Program-made: the position numbers and the translations under genes
Notes under the pieces: generated by a model
Seen by the model: only the letters and a program-made list of their open reading frames with translations
Told to the model about the DNA's origin: nothing
The model's database searches: none
Assembly (NCBI GenBank): GCA_963971425.1
Contig: OZ020514.1
Span: forward strand, 16,311,218 to 16,375,217
Direction of reading: 5' to 3'
Length of the DNA: 64,000 nucleotides
DNA from: Bryoerythrophyllum caledonicum
Taxonomy: Eukaryota; Streptophyta; Bryopsida; Pottiales; Pottiaceae
Shown here: positions 20,646-32,500 of the stretch, in pieces
Layout of the letters: each line of letters begins with the position of its first letter
How positions within the stretch are numbered: position 1 is the first letter of the stretch

Positions 20646-23600
20646 TGTTGCAGTTCGTAGAGTGAGTATTCCTCCGGATAGCATTTAACTGTAGCCAAAT
20701 GTACTTTAAATATCCGCTCTAAATTGGTTCCCACAGAGACCTATTGTTTCTTTCTCAAATGATAAGTACAACTAACCATTACCACACTTTTATCTATTGG
20801 TTAGCATTCCTATTCATCCCTTGACCTACTCATCCGGATCCTTCCGGATGACGGATATTCCTTCTTTTAACTTCCGGACCCTTCCGGATTCCGGATAGTT
20901 TTAGACGGAGTTTTCTTCCATAGTTTTTAACCGAGTAGCCGGGTACCACTGATCCTGTTTTGTGTAAGTGGCCGGATTCCCCACTCTCTTGTGACTTAAA
21001 GTGGCTAGACACCCACTGCCTCGAGACTTATAGTGGTTGGACACCCACTCTTCCTACTTCGCTAGCCGGTAGTTGGTTTGTTGCTGCCGGACTCGCATTC
21101 TCACATCATCCGGAAGGCCCTTCGGATGCGGTCACTCAGAGGTTTGTCCAGACTACAACGACATTCCGGCTAATGCTCAGTGGTTCAATTGGATGAGTGT
21201 GGTAGATTTACACCTAGACTTCCTTCTAGACATACACCTTAGGCTTTCTCCTCTATCATAAGGGGAAATTCCGGCCGCAACCAAAATCCGATTTCACACG
21301 GATTCTCCATGCCCTAGGAGCTACTAGGCCCACCACTGCAGTACCCTCCCCCCCCCTCCAGGCTACTTCCGGTCACTCTGGATCGTCAGTCTCTATCTAA
21401 CCTCTTCTTCAGCTCTTCCGGGCGATCTTCCAAGGCAAGCCCCAACCGGTTGTACTAGGCGCAATCCTTATAACACTTCCCACATAAGAACTATATTCAC
21501 TACACATCAACCACAATGGATCTTATTCCCTCTCCACAAAACTGTACTCCATTATCATAGATTCCAGAAGAGAAAGTATTCTAACAGAAAACACTCTTCA
21601 TGAAAGAGAAAACAAGACGATGAGCCGACTAAGGCTCATCTATTAAGTAACCACTAACTCCTGATTCTAAAATCTTATCCTATCAGCTGAAAATCCGGAA
21701 AATCCTACCCTCAAAGTAAAAGGGATCTTTTCCCTAGAAATCCGGAATTCAAAACTCAGATCCGGAAATTCCGGATCTTAGATCCGGTTTTCTCGGATCT
21801 AACACAAAATCTAGTTTAGGGTTTTCTTTAGCCTATTGTCTAATAGCCAGCTGCAACCTTGAGCCCCATTGTTAGTCGCTATCAAACTTAGCACTAGAGG
21901 TCCCTATATACGGTGCAACCTGGTTCTTTCTCCTTCTGCTATGGCGTAGAGGGGTAACCTCCGCTGGTTCTGCGCTAGCTTTCGGGCGTGTCGGAATGGT
22001 AGCTCGCGGCTCGGGTACTGAGGCAGGTATCTGCGTCCTTGGTCCGGAAGGTATTTCCGGATCTTCTGCTGTTGCTGTTAGGGCTGGTGGAGGGTCCGTC
22101 CGGACTTGAAGGCTCGGGAGGTCCCGAAAGCTTCCGCTGGGGCTGACTACTATGGGCACTGCTGCACAACTTCCGGGTAAAGAGGCCGTCTTCGATGGCA
22201 CCGGAGAAGGAGATTGTGATGGAATCCGGAAAGACAACGGGGATATCTGCAATGGATCTCCCGACATTTCTTGCCACTTCTGAATACTCTTCGTGCTCGG
22301 GAAGGCCACCTCATTCCAACTCATCGGAGAGTTGAGATCCGGAGTTCCCAAGAGGTTGTTGAAGCCTCCGGTAGGGGTCTAAGGTGTGCCGGCTGCAGGT
22401 CTGGGTAAAGAGCCCGCTGTGGGTCTGGGCGGAGATCCGGCTTCCGGTCCGGATGGAGATCCGGATGGCCCTATAGTGGTTCCGGATGGACCTGCTGTGT
22501 CTGGAATTGGAGGTATTGCTTCCGGATCTAGAACTTCTGGTACTAGTGGAGCTGCGGCAGCGAGATTCTTCACAAGCTCATGCATTTTGCTCCAGGTGCC
22601 CTCCATCTTCCGGTTGTGGTCCATGAGGAACTGGATGATCTGCCCCCTGTTGAGCTTCTCGTTCTACTCCAGGCTCTTAGTGTAGAGAAGAGCCCGGTTG
22701 ACGGTATCCACCGGAAAGCCCAGCGATGCGCAAATCTCTGTCAAGGTCTGAGTGGTTGCCCGGACTTTTGCTTCCGCCGCAACTCTCGCTTGTTGGGCCG
22801 CATCTCGTGCGGCCTCCGCCTGTTGTACCTGCTTCTAGCGCCGGGTGTTGGTGTGGGTGACGGTGGCGTTTTCTCGCTCCAGCTTCGCCAAAGAGAGCTC
22901 AATCTTGGCCTTCATCTGTGTAAGCCGCGGAATGAGGACATTAGAATTCTTCCTACCTACCGCTTCCATGACGGCCAGGATCATGGCGTGCCGTTCCCGG
23001 ATTTCTCCTTCCTCGATCCTGGTCCGCCAGACGATATGTCTGCAGAGCTCATTGATGTCCACCGGAATGTTGCCAATGATACTTGGGGCCAACCTCGGTC
23101 CTGATTCTGATTCGGCCGTGAATTGTTCTTCTTCAGCTTCTTCGGGTGGTGGTGCCTCGGTCGGGCTCTGAGCTTCCACTACTAACAAAGACCGGCAGGG
23201 TCCCGCGGCTTCCGGCGTCTTCTGAACCAAAGGACTCCGCTTCCGAGATCTCCTGAGGATGAGAGGGGACGACGACTTCTCCATCTCAGAGTCCTCCAAG
23301 ACTATCTACTCCTCCTCCGTCTCCATCCCTGCGTATGACTGGATGCTGAGCAGGTTGTCATACTCGTCCTGCTCCTCCGGACTCAGCATTTTCTGCTTCG
23401 CATACATGTGGGCTACGTAGGTGGAGAGGGCTGTTGGGGTTTTCCGGGCTTTTGGCAGGTTCTTGACCATGCGGTCTATCTGCTCGTCCATGATGGCTCC
23501 CAAATCAACAGACAACTTCCCTCTCATTGACCCCAGAATTAAACTAGCTAGCTTTGCCACTATCCGTTTAGGTTTCTCGGGGTAGAAAATAGGGTTAAAG

Positions 23601-24214
23601 AATGCCATCTCTAACCTCGCATCCGGAGCGGTGAAGTCGCTGAGTACGTACCTGTTTTTAGGGTTTGCCTTCCAGTGGAACTCACCCTTTAAGATGTTGT
23701 CGTCGCGCTCCGCCACCTTGATCGTCCCTGCCCGGAGTCCATAAGTGTCGCTCCAAAGTGACGTAGTCCAGACCTCCGGATGCGCCCGAACGCGCTTCTC
23801 GTACTGGCTTGGTGGCTTTCCCAGGACCTCCGCCACCATAGCTTTGCTCTCGAAAGCCCACGATATCCCTAGAAGGCCTGCGCATCCCATTATCTTGAGG
23901 AAGCTCTCCAAAACCCTGTAGGTCTTGTCCGGTTTTGGAAACTCTGGCGTCACCTTCTGCAGCAGTAGGGTTCCACCTGTTGGGGCCTTGCCCTTCTTCC
24001 CCGCCATCCGGACCCACCTCTCCGTGAACTTGCGCCTCGCAATGGTGACCGGAAAACCTGGACGCACTGACCTCACAACATTTAAACCTTATTTCTTCTA
24101 TGAAACTATTTATGCTACTATAGCTGTACTAACTACCTAATTTTTTAATTTTTTCTTCATTTCCTTCCGGATTTAGTGTTAAGATCCGGAAGCTAGTGGG
24201 AACGCCTTTCCACA
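20646..24214 (-). mobile_element. Gag-like-only element A, complete, 5-bp target duplication AAGAT
   Basis: Read on the minus strand it begins TGTGGAAAGGCGTTCCCACT and ends CTACGAACTGCAACA. The five bases on both sides are identical (AAGAT at 20641-20645 and 24215-24219). The TG...CA ends and 5-bp duplication are those of LTR-retroelement integration, yet no direct LTRs are found. A TCCGGA-rich domain of about 830 bp forms the 3' end, preceded by the purine-rich GTGGAGAGGGAATAAGATCC. Copies B (29600-33400) and D (52820-56590) share this layout. It was inserted in opposite orientation into A', which makes the pair look like a long-inverted-repeat element. Confidence 0.8.
22379..24076 (-). pseudogene. 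Gag-like protein of element A
   Basis: One frame with three in-frame TAG stops (23306-23308, about 22833 and 22676) covers 24076 to 22379. The N-terminal domain has KIMGCAGLLGISWAFESK, RAHPEVWTTSLWSDTYGL, NPKNRYVLSDFTAPD and FFNPIFYPEKPKRIVAKLAS. It is conserved in copies B, C and D. A charged middle (RRSRKRSPL) follows, then a coiled-coil-like Gln/Ala/Glu stretch and a Pro/Gly/Ser-rich tail. The domain pattern is reminiscent of the putative plant transposon protein domain carried by gag-like regions of plant retroelements; this is only a resemblance. No protease, reverse transcriptase or integrase is present. Confidence 0.6.
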
Positions 24215-25064
24215 AAGATCTTATGTGTAAAGTGTCACAAGGATTGTATCTAGAATAACCGGTTGGGGCTTGCTTTGGGAGATCGCTCGGAAGAGTTGGA
24301 GGAGAGGTTAGGTAGAGTCTGATGATCCACAGGGACTGGAAGTAGCCAGGAGGGGGAGGGAGTGTACTGCAGGGGTGAGCCCGCTAGCTCCTAGGGCATG
24401 GGGAATCCGTGTGAACACGGATTCTAGTTGCGGCCGGAATTTCCCCTTACGATAGAGGAGAAAGCATGAGGTATATGTCTAGAAGGAAGTCTATTTACAA
24501 ATCTGCATCACTCATCCAATAGAACCACTTAGCATCAACCGGAATGTCGTTGTAGTCCGGATTGACCTCTGAGTGACCGCATCCGGAAGGCCATCCGGAT
24601 GACGTGAGAGTGCGAGTTGAGCAACAACAAATCAACTACCGGTTAGCGGAGTAGAGAGAGTGGGTGTCCAGCCACTATAAGTTTCGAGGCACTGGGTGTC
24701 TAGCCACTTTAAGTCACAAGACAGTTGGGAATCCAGCCACTTATACAAAACAAGATCAATGGCACCCGGCCACTCGTTTAAAAACTCCGGACGAACCTCC
24801 GTCTGAAGCTTTCCGGCATCCGGAAGGATCCGGAAGCCAAAAGAAGGAAACATCCGGAATCGAGAAGGATTCGGATGAGTAGATCAAGGGATGGATAGAT
24901 AAGCTAACCGATAGATAGTAGTGTGGTTGTTAATTAGGTTATACTTATCATTTGAGAAAGAAACAATAGGTCTCCGTCGGAATGAATTTAGAGCGGATAC
25001 TTTGGATACATTTAACTACAATTAAGTACTATCCGGAGGAATACTCACTCTACGAATTGCAACA
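24215..25064 (+). mobile_element. Gag-like element A', 3' terminal domain
   Basis: This is the inverted match of 20646-21490, ending TACGAATTGCAACA at 25064. It contains the conserved GAGAGTGGGTGTCCAGCCAC and CACTTATACAAAACAAGATC words found again at 32980-33080 and, inverted, 53150-53260. With 20535-20645 it makes up the element into which A jumped. Confidence 0.8.
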
Positions 25065-25378
25065 ATGCTACTTACCCACGCTCGCTCACAGTACGTGTCA
25101 TGCTCACCTCCTAGTTATTGCACTATTGAGTCGTTCTTGCCTAGGCAATCTTGTTTTGTTGTTAAGCTACATTGCACTCATGTAATTTAGCTTCATTCGA
25201 GCTTATCTTTATTCGATTGATGGCAAATGTGCTCTTTGAATTTACCCTTCAGCATTGTAGCTCCATTTGACCGAAAGTGCACTTGGATGGATCTTGATGA
25301 TATAGTTTTCATGTGTGCCGTGTAGGAGTATTCGACCTAAAGTGTAATTGTTTGGATTGTATGTCGCACTTATTATGC
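25065..25378. other. Non-coding stretch left of hypothetical exon
   Basis: No coding frame or repeat is recognised. It ends in a plausible acceptor (TTATGCAG). Confidence 0.4.
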
Positions 25379-25624
25379 AGGAACTATTTGGTAAATGTCT
25401 CCGCCCCCATATTCTCTCAGGAAATGCTGTTGGAATCAAATGCTCTCTTTCAGCTCCCACCCGCCGACACTTGCTGCCCAAATCAAGCACTGAGGAGGTG
25501 CGTAGGCGAGATTTGCAGCGTCTTCTAGACAGTCCATTAATGCAAGAGAATGGCTCAACATGGTCTAGACAACGTCAGAGGGCTTTTTTGAAGACGCGTA
25601 TAGAGGCTTATGGAGGATCTCCCT
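25379..25624 (+). CDS. Hypothetical 3'-terminal exon
   Basis: After the acceptor TTATGCAG a frame reads ELFGKCLRPHILSGNAV and later STEEVRRRDLQRLLD and RAFLKTRIEAYGGSP before TAG. It looks like a terminal exon because the acceptor is good and the composition is protein-like. No family is recognised and no upstream exon was found, since A and A' lie directly upstream. It could be the remains of the left end of the kinase-type unit or of another element. Confidence 0.3.
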
Positions 25625-25860
25625 AGACCATTTAATTAGTGCTAGGACAATTGTGTTTTGCCTCAGGGTAAATGAGTGTTGTGTGTGATTTTCTTTCATA
25701 AAGTTTTGAATAAAGCTTGGATTAATGGTATATGCTTCTTTTACCGCTACCAATTTTTTGGACACTCGGCTAATTTGGTCCATGTATGGAATGAAATATA
25801 GTATTTTGGGTACATTTTCTTTATGCTTTGCACCTACAAATGTCTATATATATTGATACT

Positions 25861-26960
25861 TCAAAGATCATTTATCTTCAAAGTCATGGAAATCTCCCAA
25901 TATAACAAATATGGTGTTTTGGGGATAATGTCACCCTTTTCACTGGATTGCAACTTGAGGTTTTGAATCTTTTCTTGGAGATGTTGAATTATCTCATTTT
26001 TTAAGCTTATAGTGTCTAATACTTCTTGGTGAGCATCAACGGCCGTACTTCGTGACCTTGATGCTACATGCCTCAAGTTGGAAGTGGTGATTACAACATC
26101 CATCATTGGCATTTTATTCATAACATGGATGGATTTTTCATCTCCAACACCCCCAAGGCGAGTTGTGGGTTCATCATCGCCAGCAGGATTTACGATTGGT
26201 AAACCTTCTTGGCCACCTTCTTGAACCATTGCAAGTGTTCAAGAAGCTTTGCTTGATGGAGCTTTACTTGTTGCCGCTTTTTTCGTGAAGCACGCGCAAA
26301 TGAACACTCGATGAACGCTGACCTACACATCCATCTGAGTCTGAATCACGTGATGAATCTGACTATACTGGAGGTACTCCTTCTGGGCCATTTGCTTTGT
26401 GTGGCCCTAGTGCCGTAAATATAAACCTTGGATAGTGCTCCCTATACATATAGGAATGCATCCACATCCTTGGCATTTTCGGAGTTTTCCGCACAGTTTT
26501 CAAATCCACTTCTTTATTGAGAATGACCTCAGCATATATCAAGCGAGTAAGTTAGAGGGGACAGTCATTGCGAGGCATGAATTTAAGCTTGTATAAGTAT
26601 TGTTGCGCTTGGAGGGTAGGTGTTTGGATTTGCTCGTTGGTGCAATACTTCAAATTTACCTTGTTAGTGCGACGATTTATCAAATGGTGGTGTGGAGCAA
26701 ATTTTTTTGACAAGTGGCACCACTCGATGTAATCTTTGCAAGTGAGGAGAGACCATGGCGAGGGCTTATCTTCCCAACTTTGGAATGCAACTTAAGTTGG
26801 ATTGTTGAATACGTGCATCCACTTCTTCTAAAGTTTTCCGTGCCTCGGCCTATCCTTAACTTTCTCCCTCTTCCTGTGCGCGCTGGACAATGGTGGCTGT
26901 TGTTTGGCTTCTCACTCACTCGGACTTTCCATAGTGCAAAAATTACAAAATCTACCAAAA
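25861..26960 (-). pseudogene. Degraded spliced gene with coiled-coil C-terminus, divergent from kinase-like gene
   Basis: Minus-strand coding remnants include an exon near 26680-26958 (KVGKISPRHGLSSLAKITSS), a segment near 26410-26500 (KTPKMPRMWMHSYMYREHYP) and a terminal frame 25861-26229. The terminal frame has a heptad-like stretch (ISLKNEIIQHLQEKIQNLKL). Stops and frame changes separate them. The family is not recognised. It is transcribed away from the kinase-like gene at 27994, with the GC-rich ladder between, the same geometry as U1 and the DUF7869 gene. Confidence 0.4.
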
Positions 26961-27229
26961 TATCCCTTAACTACGCTAAGCTCTAGCTCAAAAAAATAAA
27001 AATAAAAAATACCACGTTGAATTTCAAAATAATCCAAGGAAGTGATGTTAATTAATATCAATCCTAAACAAAGGTGAAGCAATACGTCGTAAGTGTGCAA
27101 ATCTAGAGCTCTGATAAAAGATCGCGCAATCAGCCACCTTACAGAGATAGTTGAAGGTCACGATTTCCAAATGGAATTAAGTGAAATGGGCTGGGCGGAA
27201 CCCACTATTTATACCTATAGGCGAGCGTG

Positions 27230-27740
27230 CGCGGCATGGAGATTGGGCGCATGCCGTATGGAGACCGGGCGCATACGGTGGAGGTCGCGTGCGCACTATT
27301 TGAGGTCGTGTACGTACGATTTCAGGTCGAGCGCATGGAATCTAGGGCAGCGCGCGCACTGTAGGCGGTCGGGCGCATGGATAAGGGAGGGTCCACAAGT
27401 GGCGTGGGGCCAAGCGCGTCATCAGCAAGGGCACGTGCGTCTTAATCAAGGACGAGCGCGTACAGGTCTAGGGCATGCGCGTCCCAATCTGGGTCGAGTC
27501 TGTATTGTAGTAAGGGTGGCACGTGCGGACTTTTGGCCTGGCGCGTTACTAACCATGGCGGGCGAGAGCGAGTCCGGGCCGGCGTGTGCCAATCTTGGCT
27601 AGGCACGTGACGATCCGAGCCAGGCCCGTGATAATCCGGGCCGGGCAATGGCCAATCTGAGCCAGGCGCGTGGCGTTTGGAAGTGCGCGCGTACGGATAT
27701 GGGATTCTGGGTTTAGGCGCATACGGACGTGCATGCGAGG
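27230..27740. repeat. GC-rich ladder with GCGCAT(A/G)CGG core, about 21-bp period
   Basis: Words such as GGGCGCATACGG, GCGTGCGCAC and GAGCGCATGG recur at 19-22-base steps. The core is the reverse complement of the CCGTATGCGC-type core in the 33414-33645 ladder, so the two blocks flank the kinase-like gene in inverted orientation. Confidence 0.8.
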
Positions 27741-27993
27741 GATCAGATTTTAATCATGCCACTATAAAGGGGCTAGATTTTATTCTCAATTCACATAGGC
27801 TCATCTCAAGTGGCTCCTTGTCCTAGTACAATTTGTTCTTTGCTAGAAACTAAGAAGGGGGATACCATACATTGAAGGGGGGAGGAATGCGGGTTCTCCA
27901 CCAAAGAAGTATACCGCATTTCTTTGAGGTGTGGCAATACAATATTACCGTTAGTGGTGTGAAACTGACGTGGTCTGATTCCGTCAAGTTGAT

Positions 27994-29346
27994 TTGAAGA
28001 AGAGAGAGCCAAGAATCATGTGCCTACAAGTTGACCTTCAGTCAAAATTTGAGCGCGCTTTGGAGAGTTCTAAATCGTTCAAGGATGCATACGGCATGTA
28101 CCACTATGCCTCATTCATGAAGACAGTAATCACTCAATGCACAAGTAATGCATCGCATGTATTCGATTGTGAGGTGAAAAAACCTAATGGGGACCAGCTT
28201 CTGCCTCAAGACTTGACGCTCCGCAAGTTCCTCGGAGGTGTGAAGACCAATATTGGCAGGTTTTCAAGCTCTTATACGAGAAGCATGCCTTGGAATGAAC
28301 AAGCAATGAAGTCGGCCATGGAGATGTATATGTTGCACAGCTTGCAATTCCTTCCAAAAGATATCAAAGTCTATGGACTTTCCGGATATGATGCCGTTGG
28401 TGGATACGAAATGGTTCAGAAGGTCCGCATCGTAGGTGTGAGAGCCATTTCAACATACATAGAGTTTGCCGAGAATATGCCAACGGCGTCTCATCCAAAG
28501 GAGAAATTTAGACAACGGTCTCACGAGGCCGTGATATGTCATGTTGCACACCCAGGAGTTATAAAGTTTTGGACGGTGAATACAAAGAATATGGAGGCGT
28601 AGACATTGTGGTGGAATGGTGGTAGTTGGGCCCATTTTAAAACCATTAATTCAAAGGCAAATCCGGCGGCTTTGAGCAACTCAATCCTTTCGGTTCCATA
28701 CATTCCGGCGGAGGATATTGTACAAATCTTAGCCTTTTGGAAGAATATAGCAAGACTTGCTTGGGCATTGATGTGCACCATGGCCCAAGTCCACAAGGCA
28801 AATGCCTCTCACAATGACATCGCTCCCACGAACGTGCTTCTCCACTTTCCTCCAAAGAAACTAAGGTCCGTCTTTATTGGTGCTAGTGACTTGGGAACTG
28901 CAATCCAAGTGTCACACGAAGAGCCATGAAAATATGGATTCCTAATTGAAACGGAGCTTGACAACTAACGCCATAAACGACATTGGGTAGCTCTGGAGTT
29001 GTTTTACAAATTTGGCCAACAAAATTCAGAAACGGCATTGGATGTGATGCAACGACGACACCAATACATCCAACTCGCCGATTTGTACTCTATTGGGTGG
29101 ATGGCTAGAGCGATTGGGGCAAAAGAATTTGACTCAACATTCTTCAAATCAATCATTAACTATGCAGCTTTGCAAGTAAAGATCAACAAGTTACTGGAGC
29201 AAGATCCAATTAAATGTCCGACAGCCTCCAAAGTGGTTGACGAGCTAATGGTAAAACCATTCAACTTTGAAGTTCTAGACGCTTGCTTCCGCTATGAGAT
29301 ATTGCATTTTTGGCTTATTGTTTTGAAAGTCAAGGAAATTTTTTGA
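27994..29346 (+). pseudogene. Protein-kinase-like gene, decayed
   Basis: The first frame (27994-28602) has no recognised N-lobe motif. After TAG 28600-28602 the same frame continues with kinase C-lobe landmarks. These are HNDIAPTNVLL (about 28810-28842, HxDxxxxN), GASDLGTA (about 28882, DLG in place of DFG), WVALELF in place of the APE segment, LADLYSIGWM (helix F) and LEQDPIKCPTASKVVDEL near the end. Catalytic Asp and Asn are kept. Further stops are TGA near 28927 and TAA near 28966, explainable by loss of C from Arg and Gln codons. It is flanked by 21-bp ladders on both sides. It is probably a captured or element-borne kinase now inactive. Confidence 0.6.
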
Positions 29347-29359
29347 TCCTTTTGCAATA

Positions 29360-29599
29360 TGGACTAGCATTGTGATGTGATAGTGTGTTTTGCCCATCTT
29401 GTGATAAATAAAAGATTAACATTTTTCATACACATTGTGATATGAAGTTCATGCATGTTAAGCCGTCAAGAGCGCGCGCGACCAATGAATCCCATACATG
29501 TACGCGCAAACGCCCAGATGCCATGCGCCCACCCTAGTCGCCTCGACGAACACGTCCAACTCTCAACGCGCGTGTGACCTTGGTCGGACGCGCCGAGCC
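29360..29599. repeat. 3' flank of kinase-like gene with GC ladder remnant
   Basis: After the gene, 29460-29599 contains GCGC-rich units (ATGTACGCGCAAACGCCC, CCATGCGCCCACCC). These resume at 33401 beyond element B. Confidence 0.65.
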
Positions 29600-32500
29600 C
29601 GTGGGAATCCGTTCCCACAAGGTTCCGAAATTTAACCTAGAAATCCAGCAATAACAAGAAAATTGTACTAAAACGTTAGAAAGATAGATTAATACAGTAG
29701 GAAAGTAGAATCAACAAATAAGACGTATCGGCGGCGGGCAGATTCCTTAAATGCTCCAATGAAATGCAAATTCCGTTGGATTGGATACAACCGGATCCGG
29801 CAAAACTGTCTCGATAGGAACGCTCCGGAAGCATCTGGAACCGGGAGCAATCTAGAAACCAGAAACGCCAGCATGATTGCGACAACCTTTGATTGTCTTT
29901 CATACGCGGAGAGTGGTATTAGAGCGGAAGGCAATTTTTGACATCTCCCACTTCTTCGCTCGCTCTCTATCTCTCTCTCTTCCTCCTCCCTGATTCTTGT
30001 CTTTTTGTTGTATTAGTTTGGAAGTGTTTCCGGTAGACAGGGTTTTGGGTGAGGTTGGTGCGTGTAGGTGTGACCGGAGAGACTGTGAGATGAGAAGAAC
30101 ATTTGTTTTGTAGACATGGCCGATGAGGGACCTTCCTGGGCAACCTAGGGTACTACAATGTTGCCGTCGGTGCAGCGGATGTCGCTAGTAATACCGACAG
30201 ATCCAGAGGAGCTCAGAGTCCTCAAGCAGTACCTCAACCACATGGGATGCCCTGGATTGCTCCAAGTAGCATGGGGCGTGAAGGACGTTAAGTTGGTGGT
30301 GGAGCTCCTCGAAACTTCCGACAACCAATATGATAGTACGATCCGCACCCATCCCAAATCCTGGGGTGTACCGGAATGGTGACACACCTACGCATTCGCG
30401 AGTGGAGACGTGAAGACGGCGGAGCGGAAGGATAAAATCTTGGAGGACGAATTCACGAAGCAAGCCGACGTGAATGAATGGTATCGCACCAATGACTTGC
30501 GGCACCAAGACGACCAGATTGTGGTAAGATTTCTGAATTCCATCTTCCACTCAGAGAAACCAAAACGGGTGGTTTCTAAATGGGCAGCCACCATCCTAGG
30601 GCCTATAAGGGGGAAGTCGAGGATAGATTGGGCGTGGCTTATGAGCGACATGATCACCCGGATGGAGAAGGGTCTCCAAAATGTAAAGAAGTTTGGAACC
30701 CCCTATCCTCTTACCTCACTCAACTCTATGCACTCCACGACGTCCTTACGTCGGAGGATCAAGACAAGTCCAAAGAGTTGCTGAGCATCCAGACCTACGG
30801 CGGACCGGAGCCAACATCTGACGAAGAAGGCATGGAGGTAGTAGATATTCCATCGCCAGAGCCAATTCCCCAGCCCCGGAAGAGGAGCCGGTTTGTACAA
30901 AGGGAGTCGGCGCCCGGACCCGCTACGTCAAGCCAACCCATGGGTACGCAAGAAGCCCACGAAACCCCCAGGCCAGTTCCTAGAAAAGGTTATGTGCCGT
31001 CGGCGGAGCCACTGACACTCACAGGGATAACCGGACCAGACCTGCTGAAGCTCATCTATCACCTGGGATGGCAGGCTGGCCTCCTTTGCGAGTCTGAGGT
31101 AAGACACGTAAGCATCCTCAATGGTATTCGGCAAGAACTTGAGGTGGAGAAGTTGGCCAACATACCGACATAGATCGGAGAGCTCTAGAAGAACACTCGC
31201 CGACTTTGGGCCTTAGAGGATCAGCAGGCGGCCATAATCCGGAGTCGCGACAAGTTTGTAGAGCCGTTGAACAAGATAGAGATGGCCTCGGCGGAAACCA
31301 AGGCCGTGCGGAAGGAAGCGGAAAATCAAGCGAATGCCTCAGCCCACGCCTTGGCCGAGGTCTGAGCAGCTCTCGCTTTTCGGTTGAAACTATCAACCGA
31401 AGTCTCCTCTTCACCGAGCAGCTAGAGAAGGAAGACAAGCTGAACTGGGTTCAAATCATCAGGTTTCTCCACGATCATGGCAGGACGATGGAAAAGACCT
31501 CGAGCCGGATGCAAGAGCTGGTGGCAAACATGTCTCCGAAAGGACTAGAGACCAGAAGTACCCAAGCACCAAAGGACCGCCCATTTTCGATCCCAGTCCG
31601 GACCACTCTGGATGAAGCCGGGCCCTCGAGAGTGCATCAAGAGCCGATTGGAAAACAGAAGGCAGTCGCAACCACGCCGAATTTTCTTGCATTAATGAGT
31701 TGGAGTCTTCTTGGCGACCCCAACACAGGTATGGACAAGCACTGGACGGGGTTACTACCAGAGGTGAGTCCGGAAGAGACGCCTTCTTCCATCTAGCCTG
31801 CACCTATTCCTTCTTCATCGGGCCGCCGGAAGTCGACACCTCCGCTAGCACGGCGTTTGGTGACGGACCCTTCGAGCCCAAGCGCAAGTTTCCAGGGATT
31901 CATTGGAGCACTAGAGGCTGCTGCGATGGATTCCAACACGGAAACAGCCTCACCGGTGGGACCACCGGCACCACCTTCCGGATCCAGATTCCTGACACCA
32001 CCGGCAGCCACAACACCCCAGAAGAAGAAGACCGGCAAGGCCAAAGCGGAAGGGTCCACAAGGCGTATCAGCCGACGATTCAAGAATGTTAGATCACCCC
32101 CCTAGTTAGATTTAGGATTAAAATTAGGAGCAACTTAGTGATCTAGGTTAGGCAATGATTAATGATCGGGCTCAGAGTTGCACCCGGCTACTTAACCCAA
32201 AAACTAAGACATTTTGTAAATTTCCGGACTTCAGCAAATTTTTGGATGTCTAGATTCCGGATCCAGGTATTTCATATCTGAGATTCAATTTCCGGATTTT
32301 TTGGGATAAGTTCCTTATTGTTAGGATAAGATTATCCGGATTTCTTGCGGATAGGATAAGACTGAGATTAGGAAACTTAGCTATTACTTAGTAGATATGT
32401 TTTAGCAAACTCATCATCTTTTTTTCTTATGTTGAATATATTTCAAACCTATTAGTAGATTTGCTTCCTAGTTCTTGTGGCGAGGAGTGTTGTCTTTGTA

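Noticed and set aside
20646..25064. Element with 830-bp terminal inverted repeats (fold-back or DIRS-like)
   Set aside because: The AAGAT duplication around 20646-24214 and the collinearity of the flanks show two nested copies in opposite orientation. Copies B and D lack the second arm.
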